NCBI RefSeq assembly: GCF_036894955.1
Contig: NZ_CP145905.1
Span: 1,867,501-1,931,500, forward strand
Origin: Paenibacillus sp. KS-LC4
GTDB taxonomy: Bacteria; Bacillota; Bacilli; Paenibacillales; Paenibacillaceae
Length of the DNA stretch: 64,000 nt
Direction: 5' to 3'
Part shown: positions 19,475 through 27,178 of the stretch, one piece after another
Position numbering within the stretch: the first letter of the stretch is position 1
Layout of the letters: every line of letters starts with the position of its first letter
Made by a program: the position numbers and the translations under genes
The notes under the pieces: model-generated
Told to the model about the DNA's origin: nothing
Databases searched by the model: none
Seen by the model: only the letters and a program-made list of their open reading frames with translations

Positions 19475-19972
19475 CTAAACACCGGTTGCTGCTTTTTTCA
19501 AGATCGGAATCCATACTTCGGAGCGGTAATCCTCCGCACAAGTATCCCCTTCGTAATAAATCTCCAGCTCAGGTCCCCCAGCATGCTCATAGCCAGTGCT
19601 AGGAAACCATTCTTGGAAAATACGGCGAGATACATTTTGAATTGAGTCAGGCAACGGGCCGGTCGAGGTGAATATGGCCCACGTAGCTGCGGGCACGGTA
19701 CGGACCGTATACTTCTCTTCCTTGTCAGCCACATTGGCAGCAACGGAGGTAGCAATCATATAGGTGAATGTTTCCTTATCGGGCTGGCCGTCAAGACAGA
19801 CGCCAATAATGGCCCCATCCCCTTTGGCATAAAGCTCGGCGGGTGCTTCGCTTTGGTTAAATGCCTCCCACAGCTTAGGAATAACGATGAAATTTTGTCC
19901 GTCCTTACAGCTCACTTCATAGGACAAGCCTGCAATCTGAAAAGCCGCTTTTTCCTCAATACGATAGTCCAT
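19475..19972 (-). CDS. AraC-type effector-binding (GyrI-like) domain protein, remnant of a headless AraC regulator
   Basis: 165 residues matching the small-molecule-binding GyrI-like/effector domain found at the C-terminus of AraC-family regulators. Its first residues MDYRIEEKAAFQIAG are the classical beginning of that domain, and the in-frame sequence just upstream (IPRISFQLSLKGDKD, translated from 19973-20020) is the linker that normally joins it to the HTH part. No helix-turn-helix region precedes it, so the regulator is decapitated. ATG 19972 has a good site (AAGGGAG) and a plausible promoter upstream, so the domain alone may be expressed as an effector-binding protein. Ligand unknown. 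An alternative reading is a fully dead pseudogene. Confidence 0.8.
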   Translation of the reverse strand: MDYRIEEKAAFQIAGLSYEVSCKDGQNFIVIPKLWEAFNQSEAPAELYAKGDGAIIGVCLDGQPDKETFTYMIATSVAANVADKEEKYTVRTVPAATWAIFTSTGPLPDSIQNVSRRIFQEWFPSTGYEHAGGPELEIYYEGDTCAEDYRSEVWIPILKKAATGV

Positions 19973-20119
19973 ATCCTTGTCTCCCTTCAACGATAGCTGG
20001 AATGAAATGCGGGGAATGCTTTCAATGTAATGCCTGTTGCTCTCGCTTCCGAAGGCGAAAGGCCATGAATGCGGCGAAAGGCCTATCATTGTCGTATTCG
20101 GTTCTTTATGACTGGCCTT

Positions 20120-20148
20120 ATTATACAAAATAAAAAAAATGGAGACAA
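20120..20148 (-). promoter_or_regulatory. Candidate sigma-A promoter for the effector-domain gene
   Basis: On the minus strand TTGTCT (20148-20143) and TATAAT (20125-20120) are 17 bp apart, giving a 5' leader of about 140 nt before ATG 19972. The leader includes the relic AraC linker. Confidence 0.5.
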
Positions 20149-20179
20149 TGCAGTGCTGCTAGAGGGCATTCTATAGACA

Positions 20180-20196
20180 GTCATGTATAAAAGAGG
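20180..20196 (+). repeat. Target-site duplication, left copy
   Basis: GTCATGTATAAAAGAGG, repeated exactly at 21662-21678 on the other side of the insertion sequence. Identity extends to 21 bp if the ambiguous terminal bases are counted. Confidence 0.85.
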
Positions 20197-21661
20197 TGTC
20201 AATCGTCTGTGAAAATGTCACCTTAACTGTGCTATGAAAATGTCACTTGTAAGCGTGGAGGCCGCCCTTACCAGGAGGCCTCTAAATAATCGTTGTGCTG
20301 CGAATTTATCTTGTCTTGGAACGTACTTGGTTTTGTGTTACGCTTAGTGATGTTGTTGTCATGCGTGGTTTTTCACGGATGATCGTTGGCGGGTTTGCGT
20401 GGCTGCGCAGAACTCGCCTTTTTCTTTTGCTCGGGCTTAGGCCGTTCTGTTTTCTTGAGCTGCAAAGCTTGTCCACGATGCCAAATGAACACGTCTCCTG
20501 AAAGCGTCTGGCGCACTTCAACGACTGATTTCGCGTCAAAACGCTGAGGTGAGGGTTCCGCGAAAGTGTAGACCGTACCCGCATAAGAAAGGGTATGGCC
20601 TGACCCCAACGTTCGAAGCTCGCGGATCGTAAAGATATGATCAAGTTGAACGTTATCGCGGAGCTTCATGTAGGCGGATTCGCTGGAACGCGGAGCAACG
20701 GCAAATTGCTTGTTATGCTTCGCGATGAGCCGTGGGAGCGCTACGTTTGCTTCTTCCATTGAGGTGATGCCAAGCAGCCGTAGCTCAATGACCAGACGAT
20801 CCTGTAAGGTCAGCCAGAGGCGTTCAACACGGCCTTTCGCTTGTGGCGTGGTTGCTTTTATATGTTCAATATGTAGCTCAGCCATCGCCTTTCCAAAGTG
20901 AGAGAGAGGCTTTGTTTCGCCAGCAAGTTCCTGTTCGACGGTAAGCTTCTCATGGGGCGAGCGGAAGATCGTGTGTCTGTCGCTGTAAAGGCTAAGCGGG
21001 ATGCCATATTTCTGGATACCCTGTTGCATCACAATCGAGTAACCCTCCCGACATTCGTTGGGGCGAAATACAGCGCCAACGACAGTGCCCGTAGCATCAT
21101 CAATAGCCGCATGCAAGGAAAAGGCGGGAGTGTGCTCCTCCAACCATGCATAAGAGGTCGCGTCGATCTGCCAGAGCATGCCCGCTTGGGCTCTACGCTG
21201 ACGAGGCTGGTGAGTCTTCGTCTGGCGTCTTTGCTTGGCTTGTTTGAGTCCTTTAGCGAGCAGAATACGTCTCACACTGGAACGGCTCAGTTCCATGTTC
21301 TCATGCTCTTGGAGCAACTCGGCAAAGTGGCAACTGTTGCTGCCCTGATATTTTGCTGTGTATAACTCGGCTGCTCGTTCTTTTATGTCTTCCTTTAATG
21401 CGTGTATCGGCTTCCTTCCCCGATTTTTATGGGCAATGCCTGATTCTCCTTCTGCTTTATATTTGTTCTTCAGTCGAATGATTTGTCTAACGGAAATTCC
21501 TAGCGTCAAAGCCCCCTCGCTGTTTGTCAGATGTCCATCCCCTATTTTCTGCACCACATGGATCTTCTTCAGTTCTTTTCTCGTCAATGTAATTGTCTCC
21601 TGTCCCATAGTGACATTATCTCAGAACAGTTATGGGGTGACATTATCACAGAAGAACAACA
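20197..21661 (-). mobile_element. Insertion sequence, IS1202-like (ISNCY group)
   Basis: 1465 bp with one transposase gene on the minus strand. The ends begin TGTcaaTCgTCTGTGA and, on the other strand, TGTtgtTCtTCTGTGA, continuing to AATGTCACC, so the imperfect inverted repeats span about 26 bp. Each end has a second internal copy of the GA(A/T)AATGTCAC motif about 25 bp inward, probably transposase binding sites. A 17-bp (up to 21-bp) direct repeat flanks it; unusually long target duplications are a mark of the IS1202 type. The element sits directly upstream of the rplU promoter. Ends and transposase look intact, so it may be active or recent. Confidence 0.88.
20373..21608 (-). CDS. DDE transposase of the IS1202-like element
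   Basis: 411 residues: N-terminal helix-turn-helix (about 20-65, TNSEGALTLGISVRQIIRLK), a second HTH region, then a retroviral-integrase-type catalytic core. Probable catalytic acidic residues are in WQIDATSYAWL, LYSDRHTIF and the TTPQAKGRVERLW segment (D, D, E). The C-terminus is basic and Pro/Lys-rich. ATG 21608 adjoins the inner terminal motif without a clear ribosome site; the in-frame TTG at 21587 has ACAGGAGAC seven bases ahead and may be the true start. No frameshift or internal stop is seen. Confidence 0.9.
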   Translation of the reverse strand: MGQETITLTRKELKKIHVVQKIGDGHLTNSEGALTLGISVRQIIRLKNKYKAEGESGIAHKNRGRKPIHALKEDIKERAAELYTAKYQGSNSCHFAELLQEHENMELSRSSVRRILLAKGLKQAKQRRQTKTHQPRQRRAQAGMLWQIDATSYAWLEEHTPAFSLHAAIDDATGTVVGAVFRPNECREGYSIVMQQGIQKYGIPLSLYSDRHTIFRSPHEKLTVEQELAGETKPLSHFGKAMAELHIEHIKATTPQAKGRVERLWLTLQDRLVIELRLLGITSMEEANVALPRLIAKHNKQFAVAPRSSESAYMKLRDNVQLDHIFTIRELRTLGSGHTLSYAGTVYTFAEPSPQRFDAKSVVEVRQTLSGDVFIWHRGQALQLKKTERPKPEQKKKASSAQPRKPANDHP

Positions 21662-21678
21662 GTCATGTATAAAAGAGG
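21662..21678 (+). repeat. Target-site duplication, right copy
   Basis: Exact second copy of the 17-bp sequence at 20180-20196, immediately before the -35 element of the rplU promoter. Confidence 0.85.
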
Positions 21679-21707
21679 TTGCTTGATTCGATTTTGTATG
21701 CTAAAAT
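21679..21707 (+). promoter_or_regulatory. rplU operon promoter
   Basis: TTGCTT (21679-21684) and TAAAAT (21702-21707) with a 17-bp spacer, 130 bp before rplU. The -35 starts at the base after the IS target duplication, so insertion replaced everything upstream of the core promoter except the duplicated 17 bp. Confidence 0.6.
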
Positions 21708-21709
21708 GT

Positions 21710-21838
21710 TCAAGTATGTCTGATTGTTATATACAGCGGACTTGCAGATACCGCTCCGATCGGGTACAAGCAATAGCAGCCTATGCTGCCATTCACCTGG
21801 ATTAGGCGAGTCTTCGACAATAAGGAGGTGCACTCACA
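21710..21838 (+). promoter_or_regulatory. Probable L21 leader (ribosomal-protein autoregulatory 5' UTR)
   Basis: About 130 nt of untranslated leader between the promoter and rplU. Firmicute rplU-ysxB-rpmA operons are known to carry a structured L21 leader; this one contains hairpin-capable segments such as GCAGCCTATGCTGC (21777-21790) and ends with AAGGAGGTG before the ATG. Assigned by position and family knowledge, not by a covariance-model match. Confidence 0.55.
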
Positions 21839-22150
21839 ATGTTCGCAATTATCGAAACTGGCGGCAAGCAATACAAAGTTCAGGAAGGCGATGTGCTTTT
21901 CATCGAAAAACTGAACGCCAATGCAGGCGAAAGCGTAACGTTTGATCGCGTGTTGGCTGTATCCGGTGCAGACGGTCTTGTAACTGGTACTCCAGTTATT
22001 TCCGGCGCTACTGTTTCTGCTACTGTTGAAAAACAAGGCAGAGGCCAAAAGATCATCGTTTACAAATACAAAGCCAAAAAGAACTACCGTCGTAAGCAAG
22101 GTCATCGTCAACCGTACACAAAAGTAACGATCGGCAAAATCCAAGCATAA
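21839..22150 (+). CDS. rplU: 50S ribosomal protein L21
   Basis: 103-residue ribosomal protein of the large subunit, binding 23S rRNA. Recognised by N-terminal [18 protein letters not shown], the [20 protein letters not shown] segment and the C-terminal [11 protein letters not shown]. First gene of rplU-prp-rpmA. Strong ribosome site AAGGAGGTG nine bases upstream. Confidence 0.98.
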   Translation: MFAIIETGGKQYKVQEGDVLFIEKLNANAGESVTFDRVLAVSGADGLVTGTPVISGATVSATVEKQGRGQKIIVYKYKAKKNYRRKQGHRQPYTKVTIGKIQA

Positions 22151-22160
22151 GAGGATTATT

Positions 22161-22496
22161 ATGATCACGGTTACGATTGTACGAAATGCTGACAAGCGGA
22201 TTACATCGTTTAAGATTAAAGGACATGCGAAGTATGCGAAGCTCGGCAAAGACATTGTTTGCGCTGGCGTGTCGGCTATTTCAGTCGGTACGGTCAACTC
22301 GGTTGAAGCTTTGGCAGATGTGAAGCTTCCTTATGTAATGGACAATGGGTGGCTATCATCGGATATTCCGGTTGTAGCTGATCAGGAAACCGATCATAAG
22401 GTGCAGCTGCTGCTGGAGTCGATGCTCGTGATGCTTGATACGATTGCACAGTCCTACGGAAAATATGTTGTGATTAAACAACAATCTCTTGAATAA
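22161..22496 (+). CDS. prp: Ribosomal-processing cysteine protease Prp
   Basis: 111-residue YsxB/Prp family protease that removes the N-terminal extension of ribosomal protein L27, an essential step in Firmicutes whose L27 carries that extension. The catalytic pair is His22 (IKGHAKYAK) and Cys34 ([11 protein letters not shown]), the same numbering as in S. aureus Prp. Its substrate is encoded 14 bp downstream and has the expected cleavage motif. Starts at ATG 22161, 10 bp after rplU. Confidence 0.95.
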   Translation: MITVTIVRNADKRITSFKIKGHAKYAKLGKDIVCAGVSAISVGTVNSVEALADVKLPYVMDNGWLSSDIPVVADQETDHKVQLLLESMLVMLDTIAQSYGKYVVIKQQSLE

Positions 22497-22510
22497 GGGA
22501 GGGAAATCTC

Positions 22511-22822
22511 ATGTTGAAACTGAATCTTCAGCTTTTCGCTTCGAAGAAAGGTGTAGGTTCCACAAAGAACGGACGTGACAGTCAATCGAAGCGTCTTGGC
22601 GCTAAACGTGCTGACGGTCAAACCGTATCTGCTGGAAGCATCTTGTTCCGTCAACGCGGAACAAAAATTCACCCAGGAACTAACGTAGGCATCGGCAAAG
22701 ACGATACGCTTTATGCGAAAGTCGAAGGCGTTGTGAAGTTTGAGCGTTGGGGACGCGATCGCAAAAAAGTGAGCGTGTATCCAGTGGACCTGGCTCCAGT
22801 AGCCGCAGCAGTAGAAGCATAA
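22511..22822 (+). CDS. rpmA: 50S ribosomal protein L27 with Prp-cleaved N-terminal extension
   Basis: 103 residues. The extension MLKLNLQLF precedes the mature start [21 protein letters not shown] is the Prp recognition and cut site. Mature L27 places its N-terminus near the peptidyl-transferase centre, hence the need for processing. The [17 protein letters not shown] and [12 protein letters not shown] segments are typical. Last gene of rplU-prp-rpmA. Confidence 0.98.
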   Translation: MLKLNLQLFASKKGVGSTKNGRDSQSKRLGAKRADGQTVSAGSILFRQRGTKIHPGTNVGIGKDDTLYAKVEGVVKFERWGRDRKKVSVYPVDLAPVAAAVEA

Positions 22823-22823
22823 T

Positions 22824-22870
22824 AGCAGCAAATGCCCCGGCCTCGCGTGTAGGCCGGGGCATTTGCTGCT
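22824..22870 (+). terminator. Long perfect hairpin after rpmA
   Basis: Perfect 20-bp stem AGCAGCAAATGCCCCGGCCT (22824-22843) and its complement (22851-22870), loop CGCGTGT. There is no T tract afterwards, so it may serve transcript stabilisation or factor-aided termination rather than simple intrinsic termination. Confidence 0.65.
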
Positions 22871-22948
22871 TAAGGACCTATCGGCTAATGCAGCGACATG
22901 TTATACTGAATTAGCTGGGAAACATGCGGAAGAAAGTGGGATCAATAA

Positions 22949-23686
22949 ATGGATCGCATTAAATCGGCAAAGCACAACGCAGCTATTTCTATTATGCTTC
23001 CGATAGTGGCTATGCTTGTATGGCCTTCGTCAGTCTGGCTGCACGTGCTTGTCATGCTTTGGTTTACGGCTGCTGCAATCATCTGGATTCGCTCGGAGCG
23101 GCGTGAGCATGCAAAGCAGCTTGCGCTTACGATACACAGCCTTCAGGCCGCAGGGATGAGGACGCTAAACCATCATCGGCATGACTGGATGAACGACCTG
23201 CAAGTGATATATGGCTACACGCGGATGCAGAAGCCGGATAAAACGGTGGAGTATGTGGAGAAAATAAGGGCAAAGATGCTTACGGAGAGCCAAATTTCGA
23301 AGCTGGGGGAGCCAGCGCTCGTCAGCTACATTCAGGGCTTCCGTACACTGACAAGCTGCCTTGAGCTGAGGGTGGACATAGAGCAGGACTTGAATTTAAA
23401 TGAGCTGCCGCTTGCCAGCCGTGAAATTGCCGAAGCGTTAATTGGCATAATAAATAGCTATCGTCTGGCGGTAAAGCCTGGTTTTGGCGAAGTCGCCGTG
23501 CTTACGCTAGTACTTGATTGGGACGGGCAGCAGCTTCATGCTGCTTTCGAACTTGAGGGCGAGCTATTGGATGAGCAACAATTGAAGGATCAAATAAAAC
23601 AGCAGTTGAAAGGCGCGACTCTGCAGGCGGTCGATATTGAACATCCGCAGGAGGAAATACGGCTTAAGGCGGAAAAACGCGCTTGA
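22949..23686 (+). CDS. spo0B: Spo0B-like sporulation phosphotransferase with membrane anchor
   Basis: Phosphorelay protein that passes phosphate from Spo0F to Spo0A. The histidine box is RHDWMNDLQ with the phospho-accepting His at residue 78, followed by a degenerate kinase-like ATPase region. At 245 residues it is about 50 longer than B. subtilis Spo0B owing to two hydrophobic helices at the N-terminus (about 12-28 and 30-47), implying membrane attachment. The conserved rpmA-spo0B-obg neighbourhood supports the call. Ends 13 bp before obgE. Confidence 0.88.
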   Translation: MDRIKSAKHNAAISIMLPIVAMLVWPSSVWLHVLVMLWFTAAAIIWIRSERREHAKQLALTIHSLQAAGMRTLNHHRHDWMNDLQVIYGYTRMQKPDKTVEYVEKIRAKMLTESQISKLGEPALVSYIQGFRTLTSCLELRVDIEQDLNLNELPLASREIAEALIGIINSYRLAVKPGFGEVAVLTLVLDWDGQQLHAAFELEGELLDEQQLKDQIKQQLKGATLQAVDIEHPQEEIRLKAEKRA

Positions 23687-23699
23687 ACGGGGGCACAAC

Positions 23700-25019
23700 A
23701 TGTTTGTCGATAAAGCGAAAATATTTGTAAAAGGCGGCAACGGCGGCGACGGAATCGTTTCCTATCGCCGTGAGAAGTATGTACCGGAGGGCGGGCCTGC
23801 CGGTGGCGATGGCGGTAAAGGCGGAAATATCATTTTTCGTGTGGATGAGGGCTTGCGCACGCTGATGGATTTTCGCTATCAGAAGCACTTTAAAGGCGAG
23901 CGCGGCGAGCGCGGCAAAGTGAAAAGCATGCATGGTGCGAATGCGGAGGATATGATTGTACGCATTCCTCCCGGCACGATCATTATTGACGATGACTCAC
24001 AAGAAATTATTGCTGACATGACACGTCATGGGCAGGAAATTATAGTAGCAAAGGGCGGACGCGGCGGACGCGGCAATACGCGGTTCGCAACGATTAACAA
24101 CCCTGCTCCGGATATTGCCGAGACTGGTGAAGAAGGTCAAGAGCGTTGGATTGTGCTTGAGCTTAAGGTAATGGCAGATGTAGGTCTTGTCGGATTCCCA
24201 AGCGTAGGCAAGTCTACTCTGCTGTCGGTCGTTTCCGGGGCCAAGCCGAAAATTGGCGCCTATCATTTTACAACGTTAACGCCGAATTTAGGGGTTGTAG
24301 ATGTTGGCGATGACCGCAGCTTCGTAATGGCGGATTTACCGGGATTAATCGAGGGCGCGCATGAGGGCGTTGGTCTGGGACATGAATTTTTACGCCATGT
24401 TGAGCGGACACGCGTTATCATCCACGTGCTGGATATGTCCGGCTCTGAGGGGCGCGATCCCTTCGAGGATTGGCTGCAAATTAATGAGGAGCTAGTGCTT
24501 TACAATGAGAAGCTAGCTGATCGTCCACAAATTATTGCGGCTAATAAGATGGATATGCCGGAAGCAGCAGAGCATTTGGAGAGGTTTAAGCAGCAGCTCG
24601 AGGAAGTGCGTGGCGAGAAGGAATACCTCATTGTGCCGATGTCTTCTTTAACGAAGCAGGGTGTACAGGAGCTACTGTACAAGGCGATGGATACGCTGGA
24701 GTCGGTACCGGATGATCTGGAAATTGAAGAAGTGAAGGATGTTACGGAGCGCAAAGTGTTTACGTTCGAGAAACGTGAAGAATCCAGCTATACGATTCGC
24801 AAGGAGAACGAACTGTATGTTGTCGAAAGCGAAAGCATCGAGAAATATTTGAAGCGTATGAAGGTTACTTCGTATGACTCGGTCATGCGCTTTGCCCAAA
24901 TTATGCGGAAAATGGGCGTTGATGCCGCGCTTCGCAAGCACGGCGCTAAAGATGGCGATACGGTGCAAATTGGCGATTTCACCTTTGAATTTTTCGAAGG
25001 CAGCGACTATATGGCTTAA
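23700..25019 (+). CDS. obgE: Obg/CgtA GTPase
   Basis: Essential ribosome-associated GTPase linked to 50S assembly, stringent response and, in Bacillus, sporulation initiation. Glycine-rich Obg fold (1-158, [10 protein letters not shown] near the start), G1 GFPSVGKST (165-173), G3 DLPG (212-215), G4 NKMD (282-285) and a C-terminal OCT domain (about 355-439, ending GDFTFEFFE). 439 aa. The frame extends upstream into spo0B, but ATG 23700 after GAACGGGGGC begins the canonical [13 protein letters not shown]. Confidence 0.96.
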   Translation: MFVDKAKIFVKGGNGGDGIVSYRREKYVPEGGPAGGDGGKGGNIIFRVDEGLRTLMDFRYQKHFKGERGERGKVKSMHGANAEDMIVRIPPGTIIIDDDSQEIIADMTRHGQEIIVAKGGRGGRGNTRFATINNPAPDIAETGEEGQERWIVLELKVMADVGLVGFPSVGKSTLLSVVSGAKPKIGAYHFTTLTPNLGVVDVGDDRSFVMADLPGLIEGAHEGVGLGHEFLRHVERTRVIIHVLDMSGSEGRDPFEDWLQINEELVLYNEKLADRPQIIAANKMDMPEAAEHLERFKQQLEEVRGEKEYLIVPMSSLTKQGVQELLYKAMDTLESVPDDLEIEEVKDVTERKVFTFEKREESSYTIRKENELYVVESESIEKYLKRMKVTSYDSVMRFAQIMRKMGVDAALRKHGAKDGDTVQIGDFTFEFFEGSDYMA

Positions 25020-25039
25020 TCAAATATGCAGCACAGGGA

Positions 25040-25060
25040 GACGGCGCAAGCCGTCTTTTT
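25040..25060 (+). terminator. Intrinsic terminator after obgE
   Basis: GACGGC-GCAA-GCCGTC followed by six T; outer GCAC/GTGC can extend it. Confidence 0.8.
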
Positions 25061-25083
25061 TGATGTGCTCAACCAGCCCTATT

Positions 25084-25113
25084 TTCACAAAATAGCACTA
25101 AGGCTGTTACAAT
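25084..25113 (+). promoter_or_regulatory. Candidate promoter before the lipoprotein pair
   Basis: TTCACA (25084-25089) and TACAAT (25108-25113), 18-bp spacer, about 170 bp before the first lipoprotein. The intervening leader shows no ORF with a convincing start. Confidence 0.35.
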
Positions 25114-25285
25114 CTGCTGAAAATGGTGTAATAGCTATACAGAGCAGCTTATTGATTCGGCTTAGTTAAGGGATGTACAAGTGGAGATATGGATTAGGAG
25201 GTATGCTGAATCAGGAGCGAGCATGGCTTAGGCAGCAGGAATAGCGAGGCTATGGAAAAATGTACGTGAAAGGATGTTTAACGTA

Positions 25286-25816
25286 ATGAGAAGAAGCAAG
25301 GTACTCTCCTTAATTACGATGGTGAGTATTTCTGTGTGGCTCGGTGCTTGCAGCGACGATACAGGGGATGGAGTCAGTGGCGCTCCAGCAGCGGTGGACC
25401 GGACATGGCCTGAGCAGGCAGCGGCGGGTCAGCACGAGAGACAGGCAGAACCGAAGCAAACTGAGGCGCCAGATGGTGGTGAACCGCCCGCGGCACTTGC
25501 AAGACCAGCGGATCTGCCAAACGATTTTCCGATTCCCGATGACGCTTTTATTATGACCTCCTCCAATTCGGTAAATGAGGGCAAAAAAGTGATATTGCTC
25601 AATTTTACGACAAAAAAGTCGATGGATGAGCTTGCTGATTTATATCAGGCCTATACAATAGATAAAAAGCTGGAAAGCGGCAGCGTAACGTATGCGGATT
25701 CAAAGCTGATGATTGAGGGCTCGCTTGATAAAACGCATTCGATTTGGCTGCTGGGCACCACACTTTCAGAAGCGGGCGTTTCACAAATTACAGTAACCTG
25801 GTCGGAAAATGGATAA
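25286..25816 (+). CDS. Lipoprotein of unknown function, paralogue 1
   Basis: 176 residues with a lipoprotein signal peptide and lipobox LGAC (lipidated Cys22), a disordered Glu/Ala/Pro-rich spacer (about 23-80), then a compact domain beginning LPNDFPIPDDAFIM. That domain is shared with the next gene, with recognisable similarity throughout to the C-terminal TVTW. It would sit on the outer face of the membrane. I do not recognise the family. ATG 25286 is preferred over ATG 25274 because AAAGGA is 11 bases before the former and abuts the latter. Confidence 0.8.
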   Translation: MRRSKVLSLITMVSISVWLGACSDDTGDGVSGAPAAVDRTWPEQAAAGQHERQAEPKQTEAPDGGEPPAALARPADLPNDFPIPDDAFIMTSSNSVNEGKKVILLNFTTKKSMDELADLYQAYTIDKKLESGSVTYADSKLMIEGSLDKTHSIWLLGTTLSEAGVSQITVTWSENG

Positions 25817-25919
25817 GTGTTTAGTTGCAATTATTAAACTGGAAGCAGCCCTGCTAGAAGCTTCCTTGCATGAGCTGCTGTGATAATGATTTTTACTTTG
25901 AGCGAGAGGATGTTCATTC

Positions 25920-26477
25920 ATGAAAAAAAATAAATGGTTTTCTTTATTATCAGTCGTTATTATAGCGGGTGTCGTGAGCGCTTGCGGCAATAATGCCGCG
26001 AACGGTACAAATACAGCTCCTCAGGAAACAGCGAGTGCAGCTCCAGATAATGTAGCGGAAAGCATAAGCCCTGGAGTGGAAGCGACGCCAAGCGATGCTG
26101 CTGCATCCTCCCCATCTCCTTCGGATGGGGGTAAAGGCGGAGGAGAATCGTCTGAAAGCGTGAGACCCGGCTACTTGCCCGCCGATTTCCCGATTCCCGA
26201 TGATGCGGTCGTTATAAATTCGACAGAAAATATGGATGAAGGTAAAAAATCCGTTTTGCTTGTTTTCAAGACGAAGGAAAGCTTTGACAAGCTGAGCCAA
26301 ATGTATAAAGATTATGTAAATGAAAAGCAGCTGAAGGACGGCGCCCAGACGATAGATGATAAAAATATTGTCATTCAGGGAACGATTTCCGGCTCCGAAT
26401 TTATATCAATTATTGGCGGCAAGCTGGCCTCTGAGGAAGGCGTTTCCGAGCTGACTGTCACTTGGGCAGAGCAGTAG
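25920..26477 (+). CDS. Lipoprotein of unknown function, paralogue 2
   Basis: 185 residues: signal peptide MKKNKWFSLLSVVIIAGVVS, lipobox VSAC (Cys22), a Ser/Pro/Ala-rich linker and the same C-terminal domain as paralogue 1 (LPADFPIPDDAVVIN, MDEGKKSVLLVF, TVTWAEQ). A tandem duplication followed by divergence is the simplest origin; linkers differ more than domains. The gap between the two genes is 103 bp and a clear terminator follows. Function not known. Confidence 0.85.
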   Translation: MKKNKWFSLLSVVIIAGVVSACGNNAANGTNTAPQETASAAPDNVAESISPGVEATPSDAAASSPSPSDGGKGGGESSESVRPGYLPADFPIPDDAVVINSTENMDEGKKSVLLVFKTKESFDKLSQMYKDYVNEKQLKDGAQTIDDKNIVIQGTISGSEFISIIGGKLASEEGVSELTVTWAEQ

Positions 26478-26540
26478 GCTGCACAGTGCGCGCGGCAGGC
26501 GCTCGCCGTAATAACCACAAGGTAAGGATGAAATTGATTT

Positions 26541-26580
26541 CGTTCCCTGCGAAGCTTAACTTTGCGGGGGACGTTTTTTT
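26541..26580 (+). terminator. Intrinsic terminator after the lipoproteins
   Basis: CGTTCCCTGCGAAG (26541-26554) pairs with CTTTGCGGGGGACG (26560-26573) with two G-T wobbles and precedes eight T. Confidence 0.9.
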
Positions 26581-26623
26581 TGAGGATGATTCAAGATAAT
26601 AAGCGGATTATCATTTTAACCTA

Positions 26624-26652
26624 TTGCCCCGGCTCTATGATTCCGCTATAAT
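26624..26652 (+). promoter_or_regulatory. Promoter of pheB-hom-thrB-pheA
   Basis: TTGCCC (26624-26629) and TATAAT (26647-26652) with 17-bp spacing, 42 bp before pheB. No T-box or riboswitch landmark occurs between promoter and gene. Confidence 0.6.
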
Positions 26653-26694
26653 GTCCTTTATAGAAGAACAAATGTCTTTTTAGGGGGGACGGAA

Positions 26695-27132
26695 GTGACG
26701 CAGCGATATTTTGCTGTACGGGAGGATATGCTGCCGGAAGCCATTCTCAAGACATTGCAGGTGAAGGAGATGCTTGCCAGAGGCGAAGCGGCAACGGTGC
26801 ATGAGGCGGCCGAGAAGGCGAACCTGAGCAGGAGCGCTTTTTACAGGTATAAAGATGGCGTTTATGCGATGCATCAAATTAACCGTGAGCGGCTAGTAAC
26901 CATATCCATGGAGCTGGAGCATCGGTCGGGCGTGCTGTCCAAGGTGCTGTCGCTCGTGGCGGCGCATGAAGGCAATGTGCTGACGATCAACCAAAGCATT
27001 CCCCTGCAAGGGCTTGCCCATGTGGTCATTTCAGTTGACGTTTCCCAGCTGAGCGGGGATTTGGACTCTTTAATGGATGTTATTCGCAGCCAGCAGGGCG
27101 TGCGTAAAGCCGCCGTAATCGGGCAAGGCTGA
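26695..27132 (+). CDS. pheB: ACT-domain protein PheB (UPF0735 family)
   Basis: 145 residues: an N-terminal helical segment resembling a winged or HTH-like element (VHEAAEKANLSRSAFYRYKD) and a C-terminal ACT domain (about 70-143, ISMELEHRSGVLSKVLSLVA). The family sits with pheA or hom in Firmicutes; ACT domains bind amino acids, so an amino-acid-responsive regulatory role is likely but not demonstrated. Start GTG 26695 after AGGGGGGAC. Probably cotranscribed with hom 46 bp downstream. Confidence 0.9.
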   Translation: MTQRYFAVREDMLPEAILKTLQVKEMLARGEAATVHEAAEKANLSRSAFYRYKDGVYAMHQINRERLVTISMELEHRSGVLSKVLSLVAAHEGNVLTINQSIPLQGLAHVVISVDVSQLSGDLDSLMDVIRSQQGVRKAAVIGQG

Positions 27133-27178
27133 TGAAATAGAACGTTATTTAAATTGAAGTATAAATGGAGGGACTCAT

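Noticed and set aside
19973-20128. N-terminal extension of the effector-domain gene to 217 residues
   Set aside because: No ribosome site at the distal ATGs; the segment is relic linker and the ATG at 19972 has a strong site.
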